This document shows, one piece after another, positions 49,955 to 59,923 of a DNA stretch of 64,000 nt. The stretch is from the NCBI GenBank assembly GCA_002989075.1, contig PSQN01000016.1, positions 1,116,001 through 1,180,000 on the forward strand, read 5' to 3'. Below the pieces are notes generated by a model that saw nothing but the letters and a program-made list of their open reading frames with translations, had not been told where the DNA came from and ran no database searches. Origin of the DNA: Arthonia radiata. Taxonomy: Eukaryota; Ascomycota; Arthoniomycetes; Arthoniales; Arthoniaceae. The stretch's first letter is position 1. Each line of letters starts with the position of its first letter. A program made the position numbers and the translations under genes.

Positions 49955-52900
49955 TCCTTGTTGTTTTAACTTATACATACTTTAATCGGTAAGTTAGGGT
50001 TAAATATTGCTAGTACAGGTCCGATCTTAAAAGCTTCCTTAAGCTCTTTAAATACTGATTGTTCTTTTTACGTCTAGAAGAATTCTATCGATTGTTTTAT
50101 CTATTAAGACAGCGGTGCTATAATTCGGCTAAAGTTAGATATCTATTATCTATAGTAGTTAGCAAAACTAAGAAACGATTGTAGTTATTTTATATTCTTT
50201 AATATAGGCTAGGTTAAAACAGATTAAATCTTTGAATCTTTTATTTAGAGACCGTACTTAGTAATTATAAATCTAAGAAATTCGACAGATTGTTAATAAA
50301 ATTAGATTTTCTCGATATTAATTTGTAAATTGGTACGCACTAATCTTTCTAATACCTTCTTAATATATTTTTTATATTTTTCTAGTATACGGCTATATAC
50401 TAAGATATCGTCTAGATAAGTAGTTATAAATATATCTAAATAATTACTAAGTATGTTGTTAATTAGTTTTTAAAATAATGCTAGTACGTTTATTAGTCTA
50501 AAGGGTATAACGCAATACTTAAAAAGTTTGTATCTTGTATAAAAGACTATTTTCTATTCTTCGCCCTTCTTTATACAAATTAAGTTATAGGCTCCTCGTA
50601 GGTTAAACTTAGTAAACTATTGTACGTTATACAATTAATCTATTATTTTGTCGATATATAGTAAGGAGTATTAGTTTTTAATAGTTACTCTATTTAGTTG
50701 TCTATAGTTTACGTAAAGTCGTAGTTTACTATTCTTCTTTAGTATAAAGAGTATTAGATATCTAGCTAGTAATGTTAATTTCTAAATAAAGCTCTTCTTA
50801 AGGTTTTTATTGAGATAGTTATAAAGCGCTTAATTTTCTGCTTCTAATAGAGAGTATATTAAACTAAATATTAGCGTTTTACCTTTTTATAAAGGTATTA
50901 TATAATCTTACAGTTTATATTCTAGAAGAGCTAAGTTTAGCTTAACTTTCTTAAATAGGTACTAAAATTGATTGTATTTCTTAAGTATTTTAGCGATTAA
51001 CTAAGTCCCTGTTGTCGTATAGAATCGTTAACGTACAGTCGTCTTATATTTATACTTATATATAGTTAGCTATAAACAAGATACTGCGTTAAACTTCTCT
51101 TATAGAATATCTAAGTGTTAGAGTATAGTAGTACTAACCTGCGTAAGTTCTTTATCGCGCTCCTTATCCTTACTACTCAAAATAGCTTATAGAGTATTTA
51201 TTCTATAAAACGACTCTTATTTAGAGTACTTATACCTAGTAAAGAAAAGTTTTTTAGTTCTCTAATCTACTTTTAGGTTATATTGTTGTAATTAAGATAT
51301 ACTTAGTACGGCGTAGTACTAGTTAATATTTATAATATTATAAGTAAATTTTTTTTAATAGTTCTTAATAGTTATATTTATTAGTAAAGTCTTATAGTCG
51401 ACTCTTTTCTCTGCCTCTTAAAATCTAAACAGTATATAGAGTAATTTCTTTTTTTATGTTTATATTTAGTATTCCTCGACGTATTGTATTAAGATAAAGT
51501 TGCCTATTGCGCCTAAATTAATTATAATTTTAATGTTTCTGTAGTTTATTGTTGCTTAAGTATATAGGTATGTTTTATAGGTAGCTAAGCTCGTATAGAG
51601 CTAAACTTTTAGAGAGTTTAACCGTTAGACGAGCCAATACTACTACCCTTAAAGCAGTTAGTTTAGTCTTTTTTCTATTAATTGTATATGTTTTAGAGTA
51701 TTTTTAATACTAAAGCCTATTATCGGTTAATTTGCTGTAAAAATTCCTATATAGAGTGTTCTAGTACTACTCTTATTATAACGTTTAGTTTATTATTTAC
51801 AATCCCTGCTTTAATTATATAACTATTACTAATTAAGACTCGTTATGTCTGTAGGTTATATATTGTTAGTTAAAGGTACTAGTATTAACTATATAATTCT
51901 AGATCTCTAATAAGGTAGTTTACTAGTTGTTATAGGCGTAAGTAAATATATCCTAGAATATTGTTAATATCTCTATTAGCGCTTAACTTTCTCTTATAGA
52001 AGGCTAACTAACAAAGTCTCTATATCATTCCTTTCTAACAAATTAGAGTTTATTCTTTTTAGTTAGTATCGTCCTTAAGAGAGGATTCTGTACTATTAGA
52101 ATCTATATTTTTGTCTTTAAGTCGTTATCTTGTCTATAACGTATTATAGTTACTATCTTACTTAGCTTCTACGGTCTGTTCTTCCTTAAATTTCTCTTAA
52201 GTTTCTAGATAAGATAATATAGATTGTTCTCGAGTAAGGCCTAGTTCTTATATTAAACTCTGTTTTAAAGATATCGGTTTCTTTAGCTACTATTTTAATC
52301 TCAATTTATTAGATTTATAAATCGTACAATCGTTATTATAGCACGTAGTTTAGAATAGTGTTTCGTGCGGTGTAACGGTATTTCGTATCTATTGTCTTAG
52401 AATAGTACGGTTAGTGTTGTTCTAGTTCTATGGATTTTATTGTTTCTATTTTATTTGTCGTTCTTTTGTTTCTTTCTATAACTTACTGTCTGTATCCCAG
52501 TTTTTATATAAATTAAATAAGTTTAGTTTGTTGTGCTTCTTATTAAAAGTAATCTAGCAAGTATATTCTTAATTATAGAAGGCACCTTAGTAGATATTTT
52601 TCTGCTCTTTAGTTAGTTTGGTAACGTACTTATATTAGTTCTAATTAATCTTTAATAGAAGTTCTAATTCTTAAAGAAAACGACCCCTAGTTAAGTTTAT
52701 ATACCAGCGGTTAGAGAAGGTTGCTAGCAATTTTATTGCCTTGTTGCGACCGTTGTCTCCCTATGTTTAGATAGTTATATTGAACTACTATTGTGGAGAG
52801 CGGAGCTTTTAAGATTAATTATTATATTTGCTTTGTTTTATACTGTTAAACTGTTATTTCTTAAAACAGTATTTCTTAACTTAATGTCCTAGTTTTCTGT

Positions 52901-53255
52901 AATATAATTATAGCTTATTCTTTATTCTATGTTTTCTTTTCTAGTTGTTTAGTTTCTCTCGAGGCTTCATAAAATCTAACTCTATTGAATCGCCTCGGTT
53001 TTATTGTAAGTTTGCTCGATTCTTTGTTTTATAGAACTTATTAGTAGAGTTACCCTTCTTTTTTATTTATCTTTTAAAGTTACTGTCGTTGATCTTCTTT
53101 ACTCGTTATATAAAGCTATCGAGATTATTAAACTTCTTTCTACGAATATAGATTATTTTCTTAATATAATTCTTAAGTCTTTTATAAAAGGTCTTAATAA
53201 GGAGTTTTTTATTCTATTCTGTTTAATTAGTATACTGTATAAATTCAGCGGCATA

Positions 53256-53736
53256 CCTGCTGTAACGCCGGCCGCTGGGAGGACCGAACTAAGCTTCACT
53301 TGCCTTGTGTGCTTGTCGACCTTGGTAGTAGGTGTCCCGTGTACTAGAAACTAAAAGGCAGAAGAGACAAAACAGATTACAGAAGGTAAGAGGGACTTAA
53401 TTAAAGTAGATAGAAGGTAAAGTACGTTACTTAAATATAGTTAAGGAACTTATATTCAAATGTTAAGTTAATAGACTAAAGTCTATCCTAAGGTCGGCCA
53501 TTAGTTTAGCTATATAGTCTAAGGTACATAGAGGAATTCCTCTATGTCCGCTAATCCGATAATGCCTATATCGGGTTTATAGGGAATATAGGCTTCTATA
53601 GCCGTCTTGTTCGATAATACCTACGTCGGGTTTATAGGCTTAGTCGGGAATAATGCTGGTAGGGCTGAGATAACTGGCGGTGGTTAATGCTTAGATATAC
53701 GCTAGGCCGTCTAGGGCTGGTACCCGTAATACCTGC
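53256..53736 (-). repeat. Solo gypsy LTR, U3 type 3, with target duplication CCTGC
   Basis: The LTR occupies 53261-53731 (471 bp) and is bordered by CCTGC at 53256-53260 and 53732-53736. The gag sequence of the host copy continues on either side, as comparison with 8420-8440 and 15080-15110 shows. It is distinctly richer in GC than the copy it sits in and keeps the most GC-rich LTR start of all copies, so it is probably a later insertion that then lost its interior by LTR-LTR recombination. Confidence 0.85.
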
Positions 53737-54208
53737 TTATTGTTCCTATTTATTTTAGATTCTAAAGCTTTCTAGTAGTAACGCGCCTAGCGTTAGTCTA
53801 ACTAAAGATCTCTTAAAGCTTTTTTTAAAAGAAGACGAAGCTAGCAAAGAACTTGTCGGTATCCTTGTACCTACTCTTTATCGAAGTAAATAAGAAATTG
53901 TCGAGGTAATACTTAACTTACTTATAAGTATCTCTATTTATATAAAAGATAGCGAATAGAACTATAGTAGTGTCGTTTAAAAACTAATTTTTATATGTTT
54001 TAAAGTATATAGCTAGGCATATTAAAAATAAAGTAACTTTAGAATATTTACTTAAGAAGCTTTTTTCTATCTTAGTATTAACGTTTAATATCTTACTCGT
54101 ACTAGCTATTCTGTTAGCTAACCTATTTACAGCGTTACGGCTATTAGATACCGAAGTAGTAAATATAACTAATCTACTTTTTCTACTTTTATAGCGAGTT
54201 TATTAAAG

Positions 54209-54658
54209 TATAACGTTAGTCGCTAGAAGAACTAAACTAAGGCTTACTTATCTTGTATACTTATCGACCTTAGTAGTAGGTATCTTGTGTACTAGAGACT
54301 AAAAGGTAGGAAAGACGAGATAGATTATAGAAGGTAAGAGAAGCTTAACTAGAATAAATAGAAGATAAAGTATGTTATTTAAATATAGTTAAGAAACTTA
54401 TATTTAAATATTAAGTTAATAGACTAAAGTTTATTTTGAGGTTAGCTATTAGTTTAGCTATATAGTTTAAGGTACAAAGGTATATTTCTCTATATTCGAT
54501 AGTCTTAACAGTTTCTTTATTGCGTAGTTGGAATTCTATTACAATATAGCAACGTCGCCGACGTTGCTATATTAGAGTCGTTGAATGCACTATATAATGC
54601 TTTAATAAGGCTGGCTGCGCTCAGCTCTGTACTAGTCTAATGTAGTAAGATCGTAATA
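54209..54658 (-). repeat. Gypsy LTR, U3 type 2
   Basis: This 450-bp LTR matches 8884-9333 along its whole length. Its U3 holds a perfect inverted repeat (54543-54556 with 54560-54573, 3-base loop). Confidence 0.8.
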
Positions 54659-55037
54659 CTAGCTAAAATATAGTTAATAAAGAAAATAAACTATAAGATA
54701 GCTATTTAAATTAGATTAGTTAATATAGTAAAACTAGCTAGTAAATAGAAGATTAAGTATAAAGATACTATACTAGACTTTTATCTATATAATTATAAGC
54801 TAGTAGTAATAGTAGTAGCTTTACTATAGTATTACTATAATAATCTAGCTAAAGATATTATTCTCTATATTAAAGACTTAAATATAGAGAGCATATTAAT
54901 AAAGCTCTAGTAAATAATTACTATACTTACTAATAAGTAGTAATAGAATAGTAATACTTCTCTACTAGTTAGTGAAAGACCTCTATAATTAGTTAAAGAA
55001 GAAGTATTAATTTAACTTTAGCTATATAGTAACTATA

Positions 55038-55101
55038 ATAGAGGTTATATTAGTATAGCTAGTAGCTAAATAGAGGTTATATTAGTATAGCTAGTAGCTA
55101 A
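55038..55101 (+). repeat. 32-bp tandem direct repeat
   Basis: Two consecutive copies of a 32-bp unit beginning TAGAGGTTATATTAG lie in the MULE interior. Confidence 0.75.
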
Positions 55102-55399
55102 ATAGTTTTTTTTTACTACCTTTCTAATAAGAATAATTAACTTTATATACTATTTATTACTTATAAGAAGTTAATTAGATATTTAAGATAAACTATAATC
55201 TTCTTAGTTTAAACTATACCTATAAAATAAACCTCTATAGTCTTCTTCTTCTTAATATTATTAGAATTACTAGTATAAATATAATAATTTAGCTTACTAT
55301 TTACTTTCTTTTAGATAAGGATAAAGAGACTTTTATCTAAGTACTATAGTAGATACTAAAGATAATTTAAGACTAAAATATTATACTACTAAAAGTTCT

Positions 55400-56290
55400 C
55401 CTTATTAACTATAATTTAACTTATATTAATATCTATAAGAAGATCTTTTTAGATATATCTATTTTTACCTATATTTAGAATTAAAATAAAGATATTATAG
55501 CTTATACTTAAAAGAAGCTTCTATAAGTTTAGTCTACTATAGATAAGATAGTAATAATAAAAGAGAGATATAAAGACTAGATTCTTCTTATTAAATTTAT
55601 ATAGTAATTCTATAAAGTTAGAGATTATTAAACTAAAGAGAAATTTAAGAATAAGTAGAAGAAGCTAAGAAATATTATCTATATTAATAACTATAAGTAT
55701 TTTAAAAGTATATAGTAAAAGCTTTAAAAGCTAAATAACTATCTTAAGTATAAATAGTAGCTATATAAGAAGTATTATATTTAAATATAAACTAACAGCT
55801 ATAGGTATTTTAATAATATTACTATATTCTAAATTAAAAGCTAGTACTATACTATTAAGAAGTAGCTTATTAATAGCTATTATAACTTACTATCCTTTCT
55901 ATAGTATCTTATCTATCTTTAAGATTAATAGGTAGATAATTACTATTAAAAGTATATAGTAGAGAAGAAGTATGCTCTCTATAAGTATATAAATAAATAT
56001 ATATATAAGTAGGTGAGTAGTATTATCTACTAAGTAGCATTAATAAGGATTAAAGAGTAGATAGTAACTACTTAGTAAGTTATAAGATTAGGAGTACTAT
56101 TAATAAGCTATACTAGCCGCTATATTCTTATATAGAGTCTATTCTACTAGTATTAACTTAAAAGTCTTTTATAGAAAAATAAGCCTATTAATCTAGCTTA
56201 AATTTACTCTTACTAGTACTTTAATTATCTTACTACTATTAGTAGTATATAGTAATAAGTATAGTAAGATCTACTACTAAGCTAAAGAAG
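55400..56290 (+). pseudogene. MULE transposase remnant
   Basis: A single plus-strand frame can be followed for about 290 codons, interrupted only by TAA and TAG codons, the expected products of RIP at CAA, CAG and TGG. Near 55420 it has the position of the MULE CxWHI-type segment after the catalytic region. Around 55810-55910 it reads FNNIT, then KKxLINS and LLSFL, matching the F-G-H-V-T-T-S-R-V-E/K-R/L-x-S family block. Near 56110-56230 it shows the order of the family's C-terminal zinc-binding segment (CT...GLPCxH...HPHW), with His and Cys codons changed to Tyr. The upstream catalytic DDE region is not clearly readable. The product is nonfunctional. Confidence 0.75.
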
Positions 56291-57332
56291 CCTATATAAA
56301 GAAGAACTAGTCTAATAAGAGGTATAAGATATACTAATGAAAGTAGTACTTACTAAGAGCCTCTTACCGCTAAGGTAATTAATTAAAATTACCTAGTATA
56401 ATTATAATTAGTTCTAGTTGCTACTAAATAAGTAAGAAATCTAGTACTAGAAGTATTTCTATAGATAAACTTATAAATATATCTTATATAGATACTTCTA
56501 CTATACTATCTACTATTCTAGTAGGTTAATAGATATCTTTAGAATATAATAGAGATTATTCTTTTAAGCTAGAGCAATTATAGCCTCTTTTAAGCTTTAA
56601 TTCTACTATAGTTCTATATATATACTACTAATTTCTATTTCTATTAGACTATACTATTAATAGCTCTAGTATATTAATATTCTTCTTTCCTTTATTAGTA
56701 GATACTACTAGTAGTAATAGTATAGTTTGTTCTCTAGAATTTGTAAACTATAGATTATCTAGAAAGCTATTAGAAAGTAACCTATTGATAGTAGTATATA
56801 TAAGACTAGTATTAGTAATTATAGTACTAATAGTATAGAAACTAGTAAGAAAGATACTACTAAGTATATAGCGATTAGTTTTAGATCTATTAAAGTTTAG
56901 TTTTAATATTATTTCTAATATATAAATATTAATTTTAAGATAATATTAATAGTAAGGTTATTTAGTATCTTTCTAATACCGTACTAACTTATATTAAGAC
57001 TCTCTATATAGCTAAGAACACTACTAACCTTCTTATTATAGTTACTTATTAATTAGCTTAGTACCAAGCTTACTATTCTTATTAGTATTATTATTAATAA
57101 AAGTAAAACTTACTAATTAGAAACGTCTACTAAATATATCTAATACTAAGACTTTAAAGTATTTCTATTTAAAAACTACTACTAAATATTTAATATATAA
57201 TACATTACTAATATAATAAAATATAAATAATCTAACTATATACTAAAAGAGAGTATAACTTATTAATTATAGAGAGCTATTATTTATAAGAGATTATATA
57301 TTAGAAGGCCTTTAGAAATATTACTATTAATA

Positions 57333-57400
57333 TTAGTATAGTAGTAGTATAGATATATAAATTTAGTATAGTAGTAGTATAGATATATAAATTTAGTAAA
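57333..57400 (+). repeat. 30-bp tandem direct repeat
   Basis: Two consecutive copies of a unit starting TTAGTATAGTAGTAG lie in the MULE interior. Confidence 0.75.
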
Positions 57401-57821
57401 AGAAAAAGTTCTCTAATTAATAAAATTTTATAATTAAGATAGAAATTAATAATAATAGTAGTAAGTATATAAAGAAGATATAGTATATATACTATATTTA
57501 AGATAAGTCTAAATTAAAATTCTAATAAATTTAATCTAGTAATAGCTATTTTACTATCTATAGGTATAAGCGCTATAAGATCTTATTATCTTTATAAACT
57601 ATATATAGTTATTACTTAAGCTATATCCTATAAGATAGTATAGTATAGGTAGCAACTATCTAACATAGTTAATAGTAGTAATATACTATTAATATAGATA
57701 ACTACTATTATATAACTATATACATCACCAAAAATATAGTAAGGTCCTCTAATTAGCTTTAAACTTTGGCGGTATATATTGCGACGCTAGGTAAAGCGGC
57801 GTACCTAATTGGGCGACGGTG

Positions 57822-57883
57822 GCGGAGGGGGGTGTAGGGGCAGGAGGGTGTATAGGGAGAGGAGGGTGTATTTACCTTTCCGC
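57822..57883 (-). repeat. MULE terminal inverted repeat, right
   Basis: Its complement begins GCGGAAAGGTAAATACACC and aligns with 49438-49500 with about four mismatches, including one at the second base. Confidence 0.85.
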
Positions 57884-57892
57884 GGGGTAGCC
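57884..57892. repeat. Target-site duplication GGGGTAGCC, right copy
   Basis: It is identical to 49429-49437. The tenth base (G) also matches, so a 10-bp duplication is possible. Confidence 0.85.
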
Positions 57893-58111
57893 GAGGCTAT
57901 GTGGATCCTCAAGGCTGATGGTGTTCCAGATGGCAGGCGCGGTACAGATGGGGTCCGAGCGCATCAATAATTGCATTATTGTGGACTCGATTGAATTTGT
58001 TCAAACCCGCACATTCCCGTTCGGAGAGGGCGGCAGAGGGCATCTGTCTATGTAAGTAGGCACAACCTTTCCACGATCTTGCCGCGGCCCGTCGTTCTCT
58101 CGAGCAAGACC

Positions 58112-58880
58112 TCACGTGCCCGTGGCGGTGAGGTAGCCACTATTAATAGCCGTTGAGATATTGATTGCTAGCGACGAAAAAGATGCCGTTGCCCATGTCA
58201 CGGTCATTGCCTGGGCGCCGCGCCAGCACCTTGCCTTCAAACTTGTCCTTTGCAATCTCCTTCTTTTGATTCTCGTCACGTCACTGTCCCCTGCTGTCAT
58301 CTCAGACGGATAGACGCCTGGCGGGATGCAATTGACACGAATCTTCCACCCATTGCTGGCGATATATGAGGCCATCATCTTGTTGAGATGGATGAGTGCG
58401 GCCTTGGAGGCGTTGTAAGCAACATCATGCTGCGCAGTCCTCACGCGTCACCGGGCAACGGGATGGGTTGGCCAGGCACGTTCTTGCCATACACCTCCGC
58501 ATTACGATCGAGCTTTTCTTGGTTGCGGCCTATGATGTAGACTTTGGCGTCGTTGACGACGAGCGCTGACACCCGTCAATGGCAGTCCCAACGAGGCCTT
58601 AAAGGCACACCTCATAACACACCTTGAGTAGCCATCGAGCCAATTCCAGAGCCACACAAGCTCTACGTTTAGCATGGCGCATCCCTTCGAAAACACCACG
58701 CCGGTGATGAGGAGCTCCAGTGATTCAATTTCGACGACGGAAAGGGTACCTGACTGCTGTGCAGTGTAGGACTCAATGCTCAGTTGAACTTGCCTACTGT
58801 CGGAAACGATGGCGACCTTGTCCTTGTCATTGAGGAGGTTCTGCAATTTGAACCGGTCATTGTTGTCTGGTGACTGCATC
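58112..58880 (-). pseudogene. Short-chain dehydrogenase/reductase pseudogene
   Basis: SDR enzymes are NAD(P)-dependent oxidoreductases with a Rossmann fold. On the minus strand an N-terminal KDKVAIV start lies near 58810, followed by a disordered stretch where the TGxxxGIG motif should be. An alternate-frame segment (AKVYIIGRNQEKLD) lies near 58545. The catalytic YxxxK (YNASK) is at about 58402-58416, then NxPPGVYPSEMT, then an out-of-frame RPGNDRDMGNGIFFVASNQYLNG piece (about 58225-58150) and a C-terminal GYLTATGT ending in a stop at 58112. About 100 residues between the cofactor half and the catalytic half are missing and several frame changes are present, so it is a decayed gene. Confidence 0.75.
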
Positions 58881-59466
58881 TTGTGAGCTGGATAGACTAC
58901 GAGTGCTAATGCTAGGTGATCGTGATGGCGTACTCAGGTGGTTGAGCTGTTGTCTCAGTCTACCAGCGGTTCGAGACGCCGTGATCGCGGAATTAGATCT
59001 ATATGCCTGAGAAGGTAGAGTATTCGCAAAACGTGCGGGTCTCATAGACATTGACTCCGCTCGCGAGATGCCCATGGTGGGGCCACGAGGAGCGATGAAG
59101 GTAAAAGACATTCTGTATTCATGACCTTGACATCGAGAGGCGATTAGCCTTCCGCAAGATTCAACCAACATCTGCCGATTGCAGTTTGTGCAACTCGAGC
59201 GACTTGTCCTCTGCGAGCTTTGTCAATAGTGGGATGGGAGGCAGTCCCCAAACTTGTTGTTCTCTGTGCAGCTGCTCTCATGCAATCATGGTGCGGAGCT
59301 GGACTCAACCGGCAATCCTTTCTTGGCCTAGCGCCCCTCGCCGCTCAACTCTGCAATAGGCCTTCCTCCTGGAGTATGGGCTTCCGCCTTCGCTCAAGGT
59401 ATGTACAAGATATTTTGCGATCTCCGTGCTTCAACGATCTGAGGGTCAGAAAGGAGAATCGGAATC
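58881..59466. other. Spacer between SDR pseudogene and C2H2 fragment
   Basis: It has balanced composition. The minus 58857-59171 and plus 59220-59513 open frames are unrecognised. No repeat was seen. Confidence 0.4.
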
Positions 59467-59682
59467 CTAGTCAGAGTCCCGCGCACTCGACTGGCCACAC
59501 CGGCGATCGTTGACATGTCGGAATAGAGACTGTTGCCTTGTAAATGTCTTTGCGCATGCCGCGCATCGATGCAATACTAGCTTCTCCTCCCGATGCTGCT
59601 CGTTGTTGTGTCGGAGGAAGTTGGAAAAGGTCTGCGGAGCAAGTGTCAGCACAATGTCTTCTGAAAGTTGTTTAGGTTTCAA
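59467..59682 (-). CDS. C2H2-type zinc-finger protein fragment
   Basis: This is a 71-codon open frame. Residues 35-62 hold a finger-like unit, C-x2-C-x12-H-x5-C (HRCAACAKTFTRQQSLFRH...C). It is preceded by the tail of what looks like another finger (FSNFLRHNNEQH), whose cysteine pair would lie upstream of the frame. A possible splice acceptor (CCGCAG) just upstream of FSNFL suggests that the frame is the last exon of a longer gene or a remnant of one. It most likely bound DNA or RNA. It lies 240 bp downstream of the regulator gene on the same strand, but nothing shows that they form one gene. It may be a pseudogene. Confidence 0.5.
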   Translation of the reverse strand: MKPKQLSEDIVLTLAPQTFSNFLRHNNEQHREEKLVLHRCAACAKTFTRQQSLFRHVNDRRCGQSSARDSD

Positions 59683-59923
59683 ACAAAGCGTCCGGGGACA
59701 ACGCCAGCACGCTAGCTGCTTGACGAAGGTTCTGAGGCAACAGAAGGGAATGCCTGAAAGCTCTGAGACTTACCGCGAAGCGCTTCGGCCAGCAGTCGAA
59801 ATGAGTACAAGCGTACTGAATGCCCTTCTCGCGTCGTTCGTTAAAACTGTCAGCGGTCTCGCTTTCGGCGATGCTACAGCATGATCAGCATATCCCCAAC
59901 GATACCGTCATGATCGTTGACCC
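59683..59923. other. Short spacer, partly similar to 40430-40535
   Basis: The part at 59642-59747, overlapping the start of the C2H2 frame, resembles 40430-40535. It shares for example CTAGCTGC and GAGGCAACAGA with the same spacing. No other feature was seen. Confidence 0.4.

Larger units (their letters stand above)
49955..54658 (-). mobile_element. Ty3/gypsy fossil inside the MULE, 3'-truncated
   Basis: This minus-strand copy is collinear with the gypsy element at 5060-9333. It has gag (about 54200-52700, interrupted by a solo LTR), reverse transcriptase (YLDDI-box region near 50380-50430), the start of RNase H and a type-2 5' LTR (54209-54658). Integrase and the 3' LTR are absent, and the left end is an abrupt truncation. 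It is a fossil with many breaks. The left truncation removes any target duplication. Confidence 0.75.
49438..57883 (+). mobile_element. Mutator-like DNA transposon (MULE) with nested gypsy insertion
   Basis: This 8446-bp unit has about 62-bp terminal inverted repeats (49438-49500 and 57883-57822) with roughly four mismatches and a 9-bp target duplication outside them. The plus strand at about 55400-56290 carries a MULE transposase remnant. Removing the gypsy copy (about 49955-54658) leaves about 3.7 kb, a normal size for a fungal MULE. The interior is RIP-mutated while the G/C-rich terminal repeats are well preserved. It sits between GC-balanced host segments, so the two islands left and right of it were once continuous. 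Confidence 0.85.
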
